Of a stretch of DNA of 64,000 bases, positions 16,862-25,482 are shown piece after piece. The DNA is taken from contig NZ_FMYK01000003.1 in NCBI RefSeq assembly GCF_900096915.1, positions 1 through 64,000 of the forward strand. The letters run 5' to 3'. How positions within the stretch are numbered: the first letter of the stretch is position 1; each line of letters opens with the position of its first letter. The notes under the pieces are model-generated. The model made no database searches and had not been told where the DNA came from. It worked only from the letters and a program-made list of their open reading frames with translations. The stretch is from Acinetobacter marinus. GTDB lineage: Bacteria > Pseudomonadota > Gammaproteobacteria > Pseudomonadales > Moraxellaceae. A program made the translations under genes and the position numbers.

Positions 16862-18280
16862 ATGTTTGATACTTTAACCGACCGACTCACACAGAGTTTA
16901 AGAAATGTTGCTGGTACAGGGCAACTGACAGAAGACAATATTAAAGATACGTTGCGTGAAGTACGCATGGCATTGCTTGAGGCAGATGTGGCATTGCCTG
17001 TGACCCGTGACTTTATTGCACGTGTCAAAGAGCAAGCACTTGGTCAGGAAGTACTGCAACAACTTTCTCCAGGTCAGGCTTTCGTCAAGATCGTTCATGA
17101 TGAATTGGTCAAAATGATGGGCGATGCCAATGAGTCTTTGGACTTGGCAGCCAAACCGCCTGTGGTGATTCTGCTTGCAGGTCTACAAGGTGCGGGTAAA
17201 ACCACCACAGCAGCAAAATTGGCACGATTCTTAAAAGATCGTCAAAAGAAAAAAGTGGCAACGGTATCCGCCGACGTGTATCGTCCTGCAGCGATCAAAC
17301 AGCTACAAACCGTATCGCAAGAAGTGGGTGTGGATTGGATTGCGTCCGAAGCCTCTGAAAGTCCGATCACTATTGTTAATCGTGCCATTGAACAAGCCAA
17401 AATTAAATTCGCAGATGTGTTGATCGTCGATACCGCAGGTCGTCTCCATGTCGATGATGACATGATGGACGAGATCAAAGAGTTGCACGCTGCGATTAAG
17501 CCAACGGAAACCTTATTTGTCGTCGATGCAATGACAGGTCAGGATGCGGCAAACACTGCAAAAGCCTTTAACGACGCATTACCACTCACGGGTGTGATCC
17601 TGACCAAAACTGATGGTGATGCACGTGGTGGTGCAGCGCTATCGGTACGTGCCATCACAGGGAAACCAATCAAATTCTTGGGTATGGGCGAGAAACTCGA
17701 TGCCTTAGAGCCATTCCATCCTGAGCGTATCGCACAGCGTATCTTGGGTATGGGTGATGTGCTGTCTTTAGTCGAAGAAGTGGAACGCAAAATCGACAAA
17801 GACAAAGCCGAAAAAATGGCGAAAAAACTGCAAAAGGGCGGGACATTTAACCTTGAAGATATGCTGACTCAGTTTGAGCAAATGCACAAAATGGGCGGCA
17901 TGATGGGCTTCTTGGATAAACTTCCTGGCATGAGTGGTTCAGGCATTCAGCAAGCAGTTGAGCAAGCACAACCTGAAAAGCAAGTGAAAAAGATGGAAGC
18001 AATCATCCAGTCGATGACCGTTAAAGAACGTCGTAATCCAGACATCATCAACCCAAGCCGTAAAAAACGTATTGCTGCGGGTTGTGGTATGGAAGTGCAA
18101 GACATCAACCGTCTGCTCAAGCAACATGCGCAGATGGCGAAAATGATGAAGAAATTCTCATCACCATCAGGTATTGGCAAGATGCTTCGTGGTATTCAAA
18201 CTATGCAAGGCAAAATGGGCGGAAATGCTGGCGGTGGTATGGGACCACTGTTTGGTGGTTCTGATCAAGATAAGAAATAA
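16862..18280 (+). CDS. ffh: Signal recognition particle protein Ffh
   Basis: 472-aa SRP54 GTPase. The order is an N domain (residues 1-90), then a G domain with GLQGAGKTTTAAKLA, SADVYRPAAI, DTAGRLHVDDD and TKTDGDARGGAALS. A methionine-rich M domain (about 325-440; MHKMGGMMGFLDKLPGM, CGMEVQDINRLLKQ) binds 4.5S RNA and signal sequences. With FtsY it targets membrane proteins co-translationally. Length and motifs are normal. It is followed by a strong terminator. Confidence 0.98.
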   Translation: MFDTLTDRLTQSLRNVAGTGQLTEDNIKDTLREVRMALLEADVALPVTRDFIARVKEQALGQEVLQQLSPGQAFVKIVHDELVKMMGDANESLDLAAKPPVVILLAGLQGAGKTTTAAKLARFLKDRQKKKVATVSADVYRPAAIKQLQTVSQEVGVDWIASEASESPITIVNRAIEQAKIKFADVLIVDTAGRLHVDDDMMDEIKELHAAIKPTETLFVVDAMTGQDAANTAKAFNDALPLTGVILTKTDGDARGGAALSVRAITGKPIKFLGMGEKLDALEPFHPERIAQRILGMGDVLSLVEEVERKIDKDKAEKMAKKLQKGGTFNLEDMLTQFEQMHKMGGMMGFLDKLPGMSGSGIQQAVEQAQPEKQVKKMEAIIQSMTVKERRNPDIINPSRKKRIAAGCGMEVQDINRLLKQHAQMAKMMKKFSSPSGIGKMLRGIQTMQGKMGGNAGGGMGPLFGGSDQDKK

Positions 18281-18308
18281 TCTTTTCTGATTCCATTTTT
18301 GAATGATC

Positions 18309-18342
18309 AAAACCGCTGAGTGGAAATGCTTAGCGGTTTTTT
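18309..18342 (+). terminator. Rho-independent terminator after ffh
   Basis: Arms AAACCGCTGAG (18309-18319) and CTTAGCGGTTT (18329-18339), followed by T. Confidence 0.88.
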
Positions 18343-18445
18343 AAATCTTAGAGTTAGGTTTTTAGCATATTTTATGCCAATATTAGGTAGCAAATGTAGA
18401 TAAAAATTCAGCTACCCAATATGGTATTTTAAGAGAAAGCAAATT

Positions 18446-19054
18446 ATGTATAAAATCATTTTACCCCTTTTCTTTGTATTTATTACTGGGTGTAATGGTG
18501 TGGGTGTTGTTAATACCAATAATCCGCAACAAAAACTGGAACAGGCTGATTCTTTATTATATGAGCAAAACCGACCATTACTGGCGGAGAGATTAATTTT
18601 TGAGGCGATTACAGAGTATCGCCAAACGAATAATCAGTTTGGACTGGCGAATGCTTTACGCGACTATGGAGATTTATTAGGATCATCGGCAGTCGCTCAA
18701 GCTGGTGTTCAATTTTTACGTGCTGGATTTCATGATCCTGACGTAACTATGCAAAATAATCTTGATAAATCAAAATACTACTTTGCTCAATCAATTGAGC
18801 ATTACAACTTAGCTGGCATAGAGGCTAGTCGAAATGGTGAATTGAGTAAACTGATGAATATTTATTTTAATATTGGAGGTTTGTACGCTCGCCTTGGAAA
18901 TCAAAGTAAATCATGTGCTTTTTTGGATAAAGCATCGAATGCTTATAATGACGCCATACTACAAAATCCTCATGTGAAATTACCATCCCCTAAACAAGGA
19001 TACGGCTCAGCATTAGATTATATCAAGAGTAAACAGAATTCTATTGGTTGTTAA
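18446..19054 (+). CDS. Putative TPR-like lipoprotein
   Basis: 202-aa protein. The signal peptide has a lipobox (FITGC, Cys at residue 16), so it is probably lipidated. The rest is helical with tetratricopeptide-like pairs (QKLEQADSLLYEQNRPLLAERLIFEAITEYRQ; LMNIYFNIGGLYARLGNQSKSCAFLDKA). No defined family was recognised. The coding sequence is more AT-rich than ffh and the gene borders a decayed region, so it may have been acquired horizontally. Partner and function are unknown. Confidence 0.65.
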   Translation: MYKIILPLFFVFITGCNGVGVVNTNNPQQKLEQADSLLYEQNRPLLAERLIFEAITEYRQTNNQFGLANALRDYGDLLGSSAVAQAGVQFLRAGFHDPDVTMQNNLDKSKYYFAQSIEHYNLAGIEASRNGELSKLMNIYFNIGGLYARLGNQSKSCAFLDKASNAYNDAILQNPHVKLPSPKQGYGSALDYIKSKQNSIGC

Positions 19055-19107
19055 TCATTTGATCAAAATGTTTAAGATGGACAAATCTGCGTTTTGTTAT
19101 AGAAGCT

Positions 19108-19199
19108 GATAATTTCCCCACCCGAACACATGTCTGCCCGACCTTAGACGACCTTGCAAATAAACAATTTAACCGAAAATATGATGATTTATTGTGTTG
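19108..19199 (-). pseudogene. Degenerate remnant of the 3' end of a MocR-type regulator gene
   Basis: On the minus strand this 92-bp stretch aligns over its whole length, at roughly 80 percent identity by eye, with the last part of the intact MocR-type gene at 20651-22057 (segment about 20661-20752). The remnant has lost the reading frame through substitutions and a small deletion; for example, the TTCGCATGG core has changed. It is an eroded paralogue or an old duplication scar. Confidence 0.7.
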
Positions 19200-19286
19200 T
19201 CGGTGAGTTCATACTTCTACACAAACAGCGCTCAATGTGGTTAGTAGTTGTATAAGTCTTTACATCATCAAAAAAACTATCGTAGG

Positions 19287-19332
19287 TGAACTGAACCCTA
19301 TAAATTGTGTCGAACGTATAGCGTTCAGTTCA
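19287..19332. repeat. 10-bp perfect inverted repeat followed by a G/T-rich run
   Basis: TGAACTGAAC (19287-19296) pairs with GTTCAGTTCA (19323-19332). A GGGGC plus T run follows to the right. It may be a terminator-like hairpin, or the end of a lost mobile element in the decayed region. Confidence 0.45.
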
Positions 19333-19367
19333 AAAGATAGGGGGCTTTTTTTATGCCAATTTATTGA

Positions 19368-19490
19368 TCAATACGCAAAGTAAAGCATGAGTTTAGAAAA
19401 TCCTGCAATCACAGCCAATCCCACAAAACCGACACACCACAAAACGATAAACCATTGTATTGACGACAGTTTCAAATTGAGCTTTTTCAT
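19368..19490 (-). CDS. DUF2474 mini-protein linked to cytochrome bd oxidase
   Basis: 40-aa single-pass membrane protein (MKKLNLKLSSIQWFIVLWCVG...), found by reading the minus strand directly downstream of the cydB stump. Small DUF2474 proteins are regularly encoded just after cioB/cydB and are thought to be an accessory subunit like CydX. A plausible ribosome-binding site (AGGAG) lies 8-12 bp upstream. The gene is intact although its partner oxidase gene is truncated, so it may now be orphaned. Confidence 0.7.
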   Translation of the reverse strand: MKKLNLKLSSIQWFIVLWCVGFVGLAVIAGFSKLMLYFAY

Positions 19491-19505
19491 AGCGACACAA
19501 CTCCT

Positions 19506-19754
19506 TTAATGGTAACCATCATCACCGATCCGCACTTTGTCTCGAAATACCCAATATGAAAAAATGGTATATGCAAGAATGATGGGAATCAAAATAAGTG
19601 CACCAATTAAAGCAAAGCGCTGGCTAGAATGTGGTGCTGCGGCTTGCCAAATAGTCACCGAAGGCGGAATAATGTATGGGAAAATGCTAATGACAAAGCC
19701 CGTATTAGTTTTTGTGCCTATGCTTTGATGGTGATTATGCAAAAATAAAGACAA
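19506..19754 (-). pseudogene. C-terminal fragment of cytochrome bd ubiquinol oxidase subunit II (cydB/cioB)
   Basis: The 82-codon frame opens only at a TTG. From about residue 19 it matches the C-terminal end of CydB/CioB: GFVISIFPYIIPPSVTIWQAAAP, then a membrane helix and YWVFRDKVRIGDDGYH. A full subunit II is about 330-380 residues, so around three quarters is missing. Upstream, sequence unrelated to cydB begins within about 50 bp and an opposite-strand gene starts at 19783. cydA is also absent, so the oxidase is not functional at this locus. Confidence 0.82.
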
Positions 19755-19782
19755 TATTTGAGGTCAATATTGAGGTGATCCG

Positions 19783-20622
19783 ATGTTTGTAAGCCAACAG
19801 TTCAGCCAACTGATCCAATTGTTTTATGGCGGTCAACATGCTGAGGAAGGATTAGAAAGCCCATTTCTAAAAAGCCACGTTGGCAACGCTGTGACGGACA
19901 TCAGTGCATCACTGCTTCAAGCCAAACAAGACAGACAACAACAACGTAGCGAAGGGGTGTATATCATCCAATCTGCCATCGATGATCGAAGTAGCAACTT
20001 GGCATTTTTGTTTGCGCCGTTGATTTTGGCAAATTTAAATCGAGCAACCATCTATTCCACCCAAATCACCGCACCAGTGTCTACGATATTATCGCCACAC
20101 TATTCTCTAGAAAGTGCACTACAGCTTGATATAGATAAGGCACTCGATGCGCTGAATCTACATATGCACATGATGGATGCCGATTTAGATCCGTCTGAAT
20201 TTCTCATCACACAAATAATCCAAGCCTTAATGCGTGCAGATTTGCGTAGTTTGATTTTGATTGTCGATCAAGACGTTGACCGTAATAGGCTAAAAGACCT
20301 AGCAGACTTTTTCCAGATCAACATCACGGTCATTTCATCGAATGACTCGCCAGAGATTGTGCCAAGCGCTGAAATAAGCATGCATCAACTTTTATTTAAA
20401 CGTAAAGATGAGACACATACGCAATTAACCCGCTTATTTTCACAGCGTTTAGCGCCAGTAGTTTCGTTTGTGGTCGGTTTAACCGAAGCGCAAAGTACAC
20501 TTTTAATCGAAGATATGTTTTATGCCGAGCATATTTTTGAAAAGTTGTCTGTCTATGCCGAATATGTGCAAACGCAAATCCAATACAAGGAAAATAAACC
20601 ACGGCGACTATTTGCATCCTAA
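19783..20622 (+). CDS. Unknown 279-aa conserved-type protein
   Basis: 279-aa soluble protein, no family recognised. It shows alternating hydrophobic strands and helices, e.g. LRSLILIVDQDVDRNRLKDLADFFQINITVIS, suggesting a Rossmann-like alpha/beta fold, plus a C-terminal helical segment. No catalytic motif can be pointed to. A good ribosome-binding site (GAGGTGA) precedes the ATG. It ends 29 bp from the convergent MocR-type gene and lies immediately beyond the cydB truncation point. Its start therefore may mark the edge of a deletion. Confidence 0.6.
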   Translation: MFVSQQFSQLIQLFYGGQHAEEGLESPFLKSHVGNAVTDISASLLQAKQDRQQQRSEGVYIIQSAIDDRSSNLAFLFAPLILANLNRATIYSTQITAPVSTILSPHYSLESALQLDIDKALDALNLHMHMMDADLDPSEFLITQIIQALMRADLRSLILIVDQDVDRNRLKDLADFFQINITVISSNDSPEIVPSAEISMHQLLFKRKDETHTQLTRLFSQRLAPVVSFVVGLTEAQSTLLIEDMFYAEHIFEKLSVYAEYVQTQIQYKENKPRRLFAS

Positions 20623-20650
20623 ACGATGTCGGAACGATGTAAAGCGTTGA

Positions 20651-22057
20651 TCATTCACTTAAAGTACTGATCATTTCCCCGATCCGAACACACGCCTGTT
20701 CAATCTCAGGCGACCATGCAAATGAGCAATTTAAGCGAAAATAGGATGATTGATCGTGTTGCGGATTGAATAGACTACTTGGAGAAATACCAATATTTTC
20801 CGCCAATAAAGTTTGATACAGCGTATCCGCATTGACTGATTCAGGTAGTTTAATCCACAGAAAATAGCCACTCTCGAAATATTGAATTTCACAGGTGTTC
20901 GGTAAAATGCGCTGTAAGGCTTGATAAAATTGTTTCTTATTTTGTGCGAGTGTACGACGTAGCGTGCGTAGATGTTTTTCATAATGTTGGCTGGATAAAA
21001 AATCCCCCAAGGCATTTTGAATTAATGGGCTTGCCGACAGCGTGCGCATTTGCTGGCGATGCTGAATTGCTTCAGAATAACGTCCTGCATGCACCCAACC
21101 AATCCGAGTCCCCGAACCTAACAATTTGGAAAAAGAAGAGCAGTGCAACACATCATTGTCTTGATCAAAAAATTTCATCGATAAGGGTTTGTGCTGTCCA
21201 AAATACATCTCTTGATAGACATCATCTTCGATCAAATGCACTTGATATTGCTGTAATAATTCTCCAATGCGAGCTTTGATTTCGTCACTGACGGTAAAGC
21301 CGATCGGATTGTGGCTATTCAGCATTAACCAGCAGACTTTGATCGGATAGCGTTGCAAGGCTTGCTCGAAGGCGTCCAAATCAAAGCCAAATTGCGGATG
21401 TTCAGGAATGCTAATCACCTGTAATCCGAGCCGTTCACTTGCCTGCCAAGCGCCATAGAAAATATGCTGTTGTAGCAGAATATAATCACCTGCTTGAGTG
21501 AGTGCTTCTAAGGACAAATTCAGTGCATCGAGTGCACCTGAGGTAATCACAATGTCATCAGCACTGGTGGCAATGCCTTGAACGATATATTTATTGGCGA
21601 TCAATTGGCGCAAGGCGAGATTACCTGGTGGAAGATTGGCATTTTGCTGATAGCTGGGGCGCTTTTTGGCATGTTGTGCAATGATGCTCATCAAACGTGG
21701 ATTGAACAATAACGCGTGATCGGGAAAAGCAGAACACAGCGGAATGATGTCTTGTTGCTGTGTGTCTTTGAGATAATGGAAAACTTGAGAATTAATTTCA
21801 ATTTTAGTCGTGTGCTGTAGCGCCTCACTCGCCGAGGATGCATCGACCTGAGCACCTGCAACATAAAAGCCAGATTTTTGTTTGCTATAAATCAGTCCTT
21901 GCGCTTCCAATTGTTGATAGGCACTGAGCACGGTCATCAAGCTAAAGCCTGACTGCATGGATTGTTCACGCAAAGACGGCAGTTTTTGATGGGCTTTTAA
22001 CGCGCCATTTTTAATCAACAGCTGAATCTGTGAAACGATTTGTGCGGATTTCAACAT
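20651..22057 (-). CDS. MocR-type (GntR/aminotransferase) transcriptional regulator
   Basis: 468-aa fusion. The GntR winged helix is at residues 1-70 (LIKNGALKAHQKLPSLREQSMQSGFSLMTVLSAYQQLEAQG). A fold-type-I aminotransferase domain spans 100-465 with the PLP lysine in SSFSKLLGSGTRIGWV and the substrate-side DDVYQEMYFG. MocR regulators sense PLP or an amino-acid adduct. The divergent gene is a 53-aa membrane protein, the only adjacent candidate target. A degenerate copy of its 3' end lies 1.5 kb away at 19108-19199. Confidence 0.92.
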   Translation of the reverse strand: MLKSAQIVSQIQLLIKNGALKAHQKLPSLREQSMQSGFSLMTVLSAYQQLEAQGLIYSKQKSGFYVAGAQVDASSASEALQHTTKIEINSQVFHYLKDTQQQDIIPLCSAFPDHALLFNPRLMSIIAQHAKKRPSYQQNANLPPGNLALRQLIANKYIVQGIATSADDIVITSGALDALNLSLEALTQAGDYILLQQHIFYGAWQASERLGLQVISIPEHPQFGFDLDAFEQALQRYPIKVCWLMLNSHNPIGFTVSDEIKARIGELLQQYQVHLIEDDVYQEMYFGQHKPLSMKFFDQDNDVLHCSSFSKLLGSGTRIGWVHAGRYSEAIQHRQQMRTLSASPLIQNALGDFLSSQHYEKHLRTLRRTLAQNKKQFYQALQRILPNTCEIQYFESGYFLWIKLPESVNADTLYQTLLAENIGISPSSLFNPQHDQSSYFRLNCSFAWSPEIEQACVRIGEMISTLSE

Positions 22058-22272
22058 AATGCACTCAAGACGTCAATTTACGGTCATTTTCTGGGACAGA
22101 AGATCAATAATTTGCCATGAAAATTTAGTCTAAAAATATAACAGAATTCTTGAAAAAATGGCATCTGTTATACTTTTTTGGCTAAAAACTGTGTCTATTC
22201 CGAGCTGGCTTTTGCGTACATAATTTGTTCATCGAAAGCAATTTTAAAAACAATCCGAGAGGAGTAAGACTC

Positions 22273-22434
22273 ATGAATTCATCAAATCATCGTCCGCCAG
22301 CACCGAAATATCAAGACAGCACAATGTCGGATAAAGCATTTAAGCATATGATTTTTTGGTTTTCGCTGTTTGTGGTGTTGTTTTGCTTAGGCGTATTTTT
22401 TGCGGTTGGTGCGGATATGAGTAATTATTCATAA
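22273..22434 (+). CDS. 53-aa single-pass membrane protein
   Basis: The ATG at 22273 is preceded by GAGAGGAG and is preferred over the upstream frame extension. The 53-aa product has a polar N-terminus (MNSSNHRPPAPKYQDS) and one hydrophobic helix (MIFWFSLFVVLFCLGVFFAVGA). No family was recognised. It is divergent from the MocR-type regulator, so it may be its target. An 8-bp hairpin (22452-22479) follows and could serve as a weak terminator. Confidence 0.6.
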   Translation: MNSSNHRPPAPKYQDSTMSDKAFKHMIFWFSLFVVLFCLGVFFAVGADMSNYS

Positions 22435-22578
22435 TGGCGCATCTTGATCACAGGGCGATGCGGATAGCTTAATCGCCCTATAGTCTTTGTTGAACTATGA
22501 TGTTCAGAATAAAATGTACTTTGTAAAAGAATCCAACTTTAATTTTGAATATTCATGATGAGTTCCTGTTCTTCTGAA

Positions 22579-23085
22579 CTATTGAATACGGACAGGGAGG
22601 CTACAGCCTGAGTAGTAGACTCGGCAATTTATTCCCTTTTTCTCACACCGATCCATGCTGATTTTAATAGCCAGCTCTTTAGTCTCAGCTCGAGCCCAAT
22701 CCGAGCGCTCACCTCCAGCGGCTATAGCTGCGCATTGGTTGTAATAAGTCGCAAAAGTTTTACAGTTCCCACCACCCCGTTTTTTGCACTCTTTGACTGC
22801 TGCGACCTCAGCCTCTCTCTTACTATTACGACTTTCTACAATCCCAGCGGTTCCATTACCATCATCTGCCATTGCCCCCCAGCGATCCGCCCAACGGACT
22901 TGCGGTTGGGCTTGTGGTTGCCCTTGATTCCAATGGGGGAGGTTGTAGTCGGCAGCGCAGGGCTGTCCTTGGTTTGGAGTTGGCACATAGCCAGACGGAC
23001 AGCCACCTTCAGCAAAAGCGGAGTTGCTCAAGGCAAACGCACCAAAGCTCAATAGACTGATGACACTGAGTTTTTGAATATTCAT
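22579..23085 (-). CDS. Secreted DUF4189 protein, array copy A
   Basis: The start was set at 23085 (MNIQKLSV) because AAGGAAA precedes it; the longer frame overlaps copy B. The 168-aa product has a signal peptide ending in SAFA and an N-terminal Cys module (GCPSGYVPTPNQGQPCAADYNLPHWNQ, two Cys). The DUF4189 domain begins at WADRWGAMADDG and has six spaced cysteines ending in YYSGCSLPVRIQ. Exported, probably disulfide-bonded; function unknown. Its last ~50 bp are nearly identical to the end of copy B. It is the promoter-distal member of the array. Confidence 0.85.
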   Translation of the reverse strand: MNIQKLSVISLLSFGAFALSNSAFAEGGCPSGYVPTPNQGQPCAADYNLPHWNQGQPQAQPQVRWADRWGAMADDGNGTAGIVESRNSKREAEVAAVKECKKRGGGNCKTFATYYNQCAAIAAGGERSDWARAETKELAIKISMDRCEKKGINCRVYYSGCSLPVRIQ

Positions 23086-23107
23086 AATGATTTCCTTTTC
23101 TTCTGAG

Positions 23108-23575
23108 TTATTGAATACGGACAGGGAGGCTACAGCCTGAGTAGTAGAGCCAACAAGCACCTTTCCCGTTCGCAGTTTCACAACGCTTTATAGCAGTTTC
23201 TTCAGCTTCTTTGGCATCAGGAGCGCCGCTGAAAAACTTATTGCGCTCACTTGCAGCTATTGCTGCGCATTGGCTTCTGTAAGTAAACCTGTGTTGGCAC
23301 TTATTTCCTCCATTCTTCTCACACTCGGCAATAGCATTACTTTTTGCTTTACGCTCACTGTTAGCGTCAGCAACAATGCCGTATGTCTTGCCATCTGATG
23401 CAAATGCTCCCCACCGATCTGCCCAACGCGCCTGTGGTGCCGTAGGCTGTTGTGCCCCTTGGGTGGCGATTTGGTGTTTTGCGCCTTGTGGAACGTATTG
23501 CGCTACAGCAAGATTCGCTGAGAATCCCAGTATTGCGATGAATCCAGCAGTCGTGATAAGCAGATTGGTTTTCAT
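23108..23575 (-). CDS. Secreted DUF4189 protein, array copy B
   Basis: 155-aa protein with a signal peptide (SANLAVA then QYVPQ). It has the QYVPQGAKHQIATQG linker instead of the Cys module, then the DUF4189 domain (RWADRWGAFASDGKTYGIV) with six conserved cysteines and the terminal YYSGCSLPVRIQ. Its signal peptide and linker match copies C and E, while its domain and C-terminus match copy A, so it is a mosaic. The gap to copy A is 22 bp. Periplasmic or extracellular; role unknown. Confidence 0.85.
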   Translation of the reverse strand: MKTNLLITTAGFIAILGFSANLAVAQYVPQGAKHQIATQGAQQPTAPQARWADRWGAFASDGKTYGIVADANSERKAKSNAIAECEKNGGNKCQHRFTYRSQCAAIAASERNKFFSGAPDAKEAEETAIKRCETANGKGACWLYYSGCSLPVRIQ

Positions 23576-23598
23576 GATTCACTCCTTTGTTGTTTTGG

Positions 23599-24084
23599 TT
23601 ATCCTACTCTTACCTCTGGACTACAGCCTGTGTAGACGACTTTGCACTGACTTTTTCCATTAGACTCACAATAGTTTTTACTGGCTTGCCCAGCCTCTTC
23701 TGGTGTATTGCCAAAATCCGTAGCCCATCCTCCTGAATTGCCTGCTGCCATGCCAACACATCCGTTGAGGCTATTATATGTTTGTATAATCTTACATTTC
23801 TTTCCGCCTCGGGCTTTACAGTCTTTCTTTGCTGCGGAGTTTGTTGACCATTTACCGCCTTTGCCTGTTGATGCGCCGATTACGCCAAGATTTTTATCAT
23901 AGGCGATAGCACCCCATGTGATGTTCCAATACGTCCTTGGCATGGACGACCCTTGTGAGCCTTGTCCTTGGGTGGCGATTTGGTGTTTTGCGCCTTGTGG
24001 TACATATTGCGCTACAGCAAGATTTGCTGAGAATCCGAGTATTGCGATGATTCCAGCTGTTGTGATCAATGATTTGGTTTTCAT
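23599..24084 (-). CDS. Secreted DUF4189 protein, array copy C
   Basis: 161-aa protein. The signal peptide and QYVPQGAKHQIATQGQGSQG linker are almost the same as in copy B. The domain (YWNITWGAIAYDKNLGVIG; AAKKDCKARGGKKCKI) is instead the type shared with E and F. The C-terminal CKVVYTGCSPEVRVG retains the final Cys pair. It starts with its own AAGGAAA ribosome-binding site 44 bp after copy D. Function unknown. Confidence 0.85.
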   Translation of the reverse strand: MKTKSLITTAGIIAILGFSANLAVAQYVPQGAKHQIATQGQGSQGSSMPRTYWNITWGAIAYDKNLGVIGASTGKGGKWSTNSAAKKDCKARGGKKCKIIQTYNSLNGCVGMAAGNSGGWATDFGNTPEEAGQASKNYCESNGKSQCKVVYTGCSPEVRVG

Positions 24085-24128
24085 AGTAAATTTCCTTTTA
24101 AGGTTTGGGTTGGGGGTGATTAAATTGG

Positions 24129-24662
24129 TTATTCCACTCTTACCGCATAGCTACAGCCTGAGTAGATGACTTGGCAATTGCCTTTTCCATAGCTGGATTC
24201 GCAATCTTTAATACTTACTTCACTTGCATCTTTTACTGATACTTCGTGTTTCCAAGCGATTTCCCCTGTACGGCTTCTTGCTAGACCAATACAGTGGTCG
24301 CGACCATATGCATTCAAAATTTCACAATTTTTGCCACCTCGGTTTTGACAGTCCTTCATTGCCTTTGATTTTGCCGACCGTTCATTTTTGTTGTTATCTG
24401 AAGCACCGTATACGCCGTTCGTTTTATCGTATGCGAGAGCTCCCCATTTATACACCACACGTACTCTTGGCTGAACTTGTGGTTGGCTTTGCTGCTGTTG
24501 GTTCCAGTAGGGGAGGTTGTAGTCAGCAGCGCAGGGTTGACCTTGGTTTGGGGTTGGCACGTAGCCAGAAGGACAGCCACCTTCGGCTTGTGCGCTCATT
24601 GAGGTGCCTAAAATGGCTGAGAAACCAAACAAGGCGGATAAAAATAGATGGTGAACTTTCAT
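24129..24662 (-). CDS. Secreted DUF4189 protein, array copy D
   Basis: 177-aa protein. The signal peptide ends SMSAQA, followed by the two-Cys module GCPSGYVPTPNQGQPC that is identical to that of copy A. A Gln-rich linker leads to the DUF4189 domain (VYKWGALAYDKTNGVYGA; MKDCQNRGGKNCEI) ending YSGCSYAVRVE. Six domain cysteines are conserved. About 150 bp of non-coding sequence separates it from copy E, and part of that spacer is repeated between E and F. Confidence 0.85.
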   Translation of the reverse strand: MKVHHLFLSALFGFSAILGTSMSAQAEGGCPSGYVPTPNQGQPCAADYNLPYWNQQQQSQPQVQPRVRVVYKWGALAYDKTNGVYGASDNNKNERSAKSKAMKDCQNRGGKNCEILNAYGRDHCIGLARSRTGEIAWKHEVSVKDASEVSIKDCESSYGKGNCQVIYSGCSYAVRVE

Positions 24663-24695
24663 AATGCAGTCCTTTGATGTTTGGCTTATCGAACT

Positions 24696-24752
24696 CTGGT
24701 GGTGTTCTAAAAAGTACGCTGGCGGTCAAAGTGAAGAAAAATGCATGCTCCC
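24696..24752. repeat. Duplicated spacer repeat, unit 1 (between copies D and E)
   Basis: This 57-bp stretch recurs with about 80 percent identity at 25361-25419. Both lie upstream of a DUF4189 copy (D and E respectively), share GGTGGTGTTCTAAAA and GAAAAATGCATGCTCC, and mark a duplication unit of about 665 bp. Confidence 0.75.
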
Positions 24753-24815
24753 TTATTTGATCTTGCAAGACTTTTTAGGCACTTAGGGTTGTTTGAGTTT
24801 TAGCCAGCATAGTTT

Positions 24816-25328
24816 CTAATAAACCACCCGATCTCTTTCCAAGGGGCTACAGCCTGTGTAGATGACTTGACAATTCCCTTTTCCTTCATACGACTCACAA
24901 TAATCTTTACTGATTTGCCCAGCCTCTTCAGCTGTATCCCTAAAATTCCAACCCACTTTTTTAGGACCTTTTACCACCCCAATACATCCATCGAGGCTAT
25001 TAAATGCTCGTAAAATCTTACATTTCTTTCCGCCTCGGGCTTTGCAGTCTTTTTTTGCCGCTGATTTGGCTGACCATTTCCCGCCCTTGTTTGCTGAGCC
25101 GCCAGCGATGCCAAGATTTTTATCATAGGCGAACGCGCCCCATGTTATGTTCCAATACGTCGTTGGCACGCCAGAGCTTGACGAGCTTGTCGATCCTTGC
25201 GATCCTTGTCCTTGGGTTGCCATTCGGTGCTTTTCTGCTTGCGGTACATATTGTGCTACAGCAAGATTTGCTGAGAATCCGAATATTGCGACGATTCCAG
25301 CTGTTGTGATCAGTGATTTGGTTTTCAT
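24816..25328 (-). CDS. Secreted DUF4189 protein, array copy E
   Basis: The start at 25328 (MKTKSLITTAG) has AAGGAAA upstream; the frame extension to 25421 runs through the repeated spacer and is rejected. 170 aa: signal peptide, QYVPQ linker, serine tract (STSSSSSG), then the YWNITWGAFAYDKN domain with the six cysteines. The C-terminus PLERDRVVY is shared only with copy F, and the downstream sequence of E and F is alike, so these two are recent duplicates. Function unknown. Confidence 0.85.
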   Translation of the reverse strand: MKTKSLITTAGIVAIFGFSANLAVAQYVPQAEKHRMATQGQGSQGSTSSSSSGVPTTYWNITWGAFAYDKNLGIAGGSANKGGKWSAKSAAKKDCKARGGKKCKILRAFNSLDGCIGVVKGPKKVGWNFRDTAEEAGQISKDYCESYEGKGNCQVIYTGCSPLERDRVVY

Positions 25329-25360
25329 AATAAATTTCCTTTTAAGGTTTGGGTTATCTA

Positions 25361-25419
25361 TCTTTGGTGGTGTTCTAAAATGTATGCTGATGATCAAAGT
25401 CAAGAAAAATGCATGCTCC
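25361..25419. repeat. Duplicated spacer repeat, unit 2 (between copies E and F)
   Basis: Second copy of the spacer at 24696-24752; see that entry for the shared blocks. Confidence 0.75.
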
Positions 25420-25482
25420 ATTTGCGGATATTACAAGACGTTCGAAGTATTAAATTTTCTCGAATTTTAATCATCATAGTTT

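Noticed and set aside
22110..22145. TTTAGTCTAAAAATAT upstream of the MocR gene resembling the GTCTAAA promoter element at 55343
   Set aside because: The palindromic part is missing and the match is short; probably chance.
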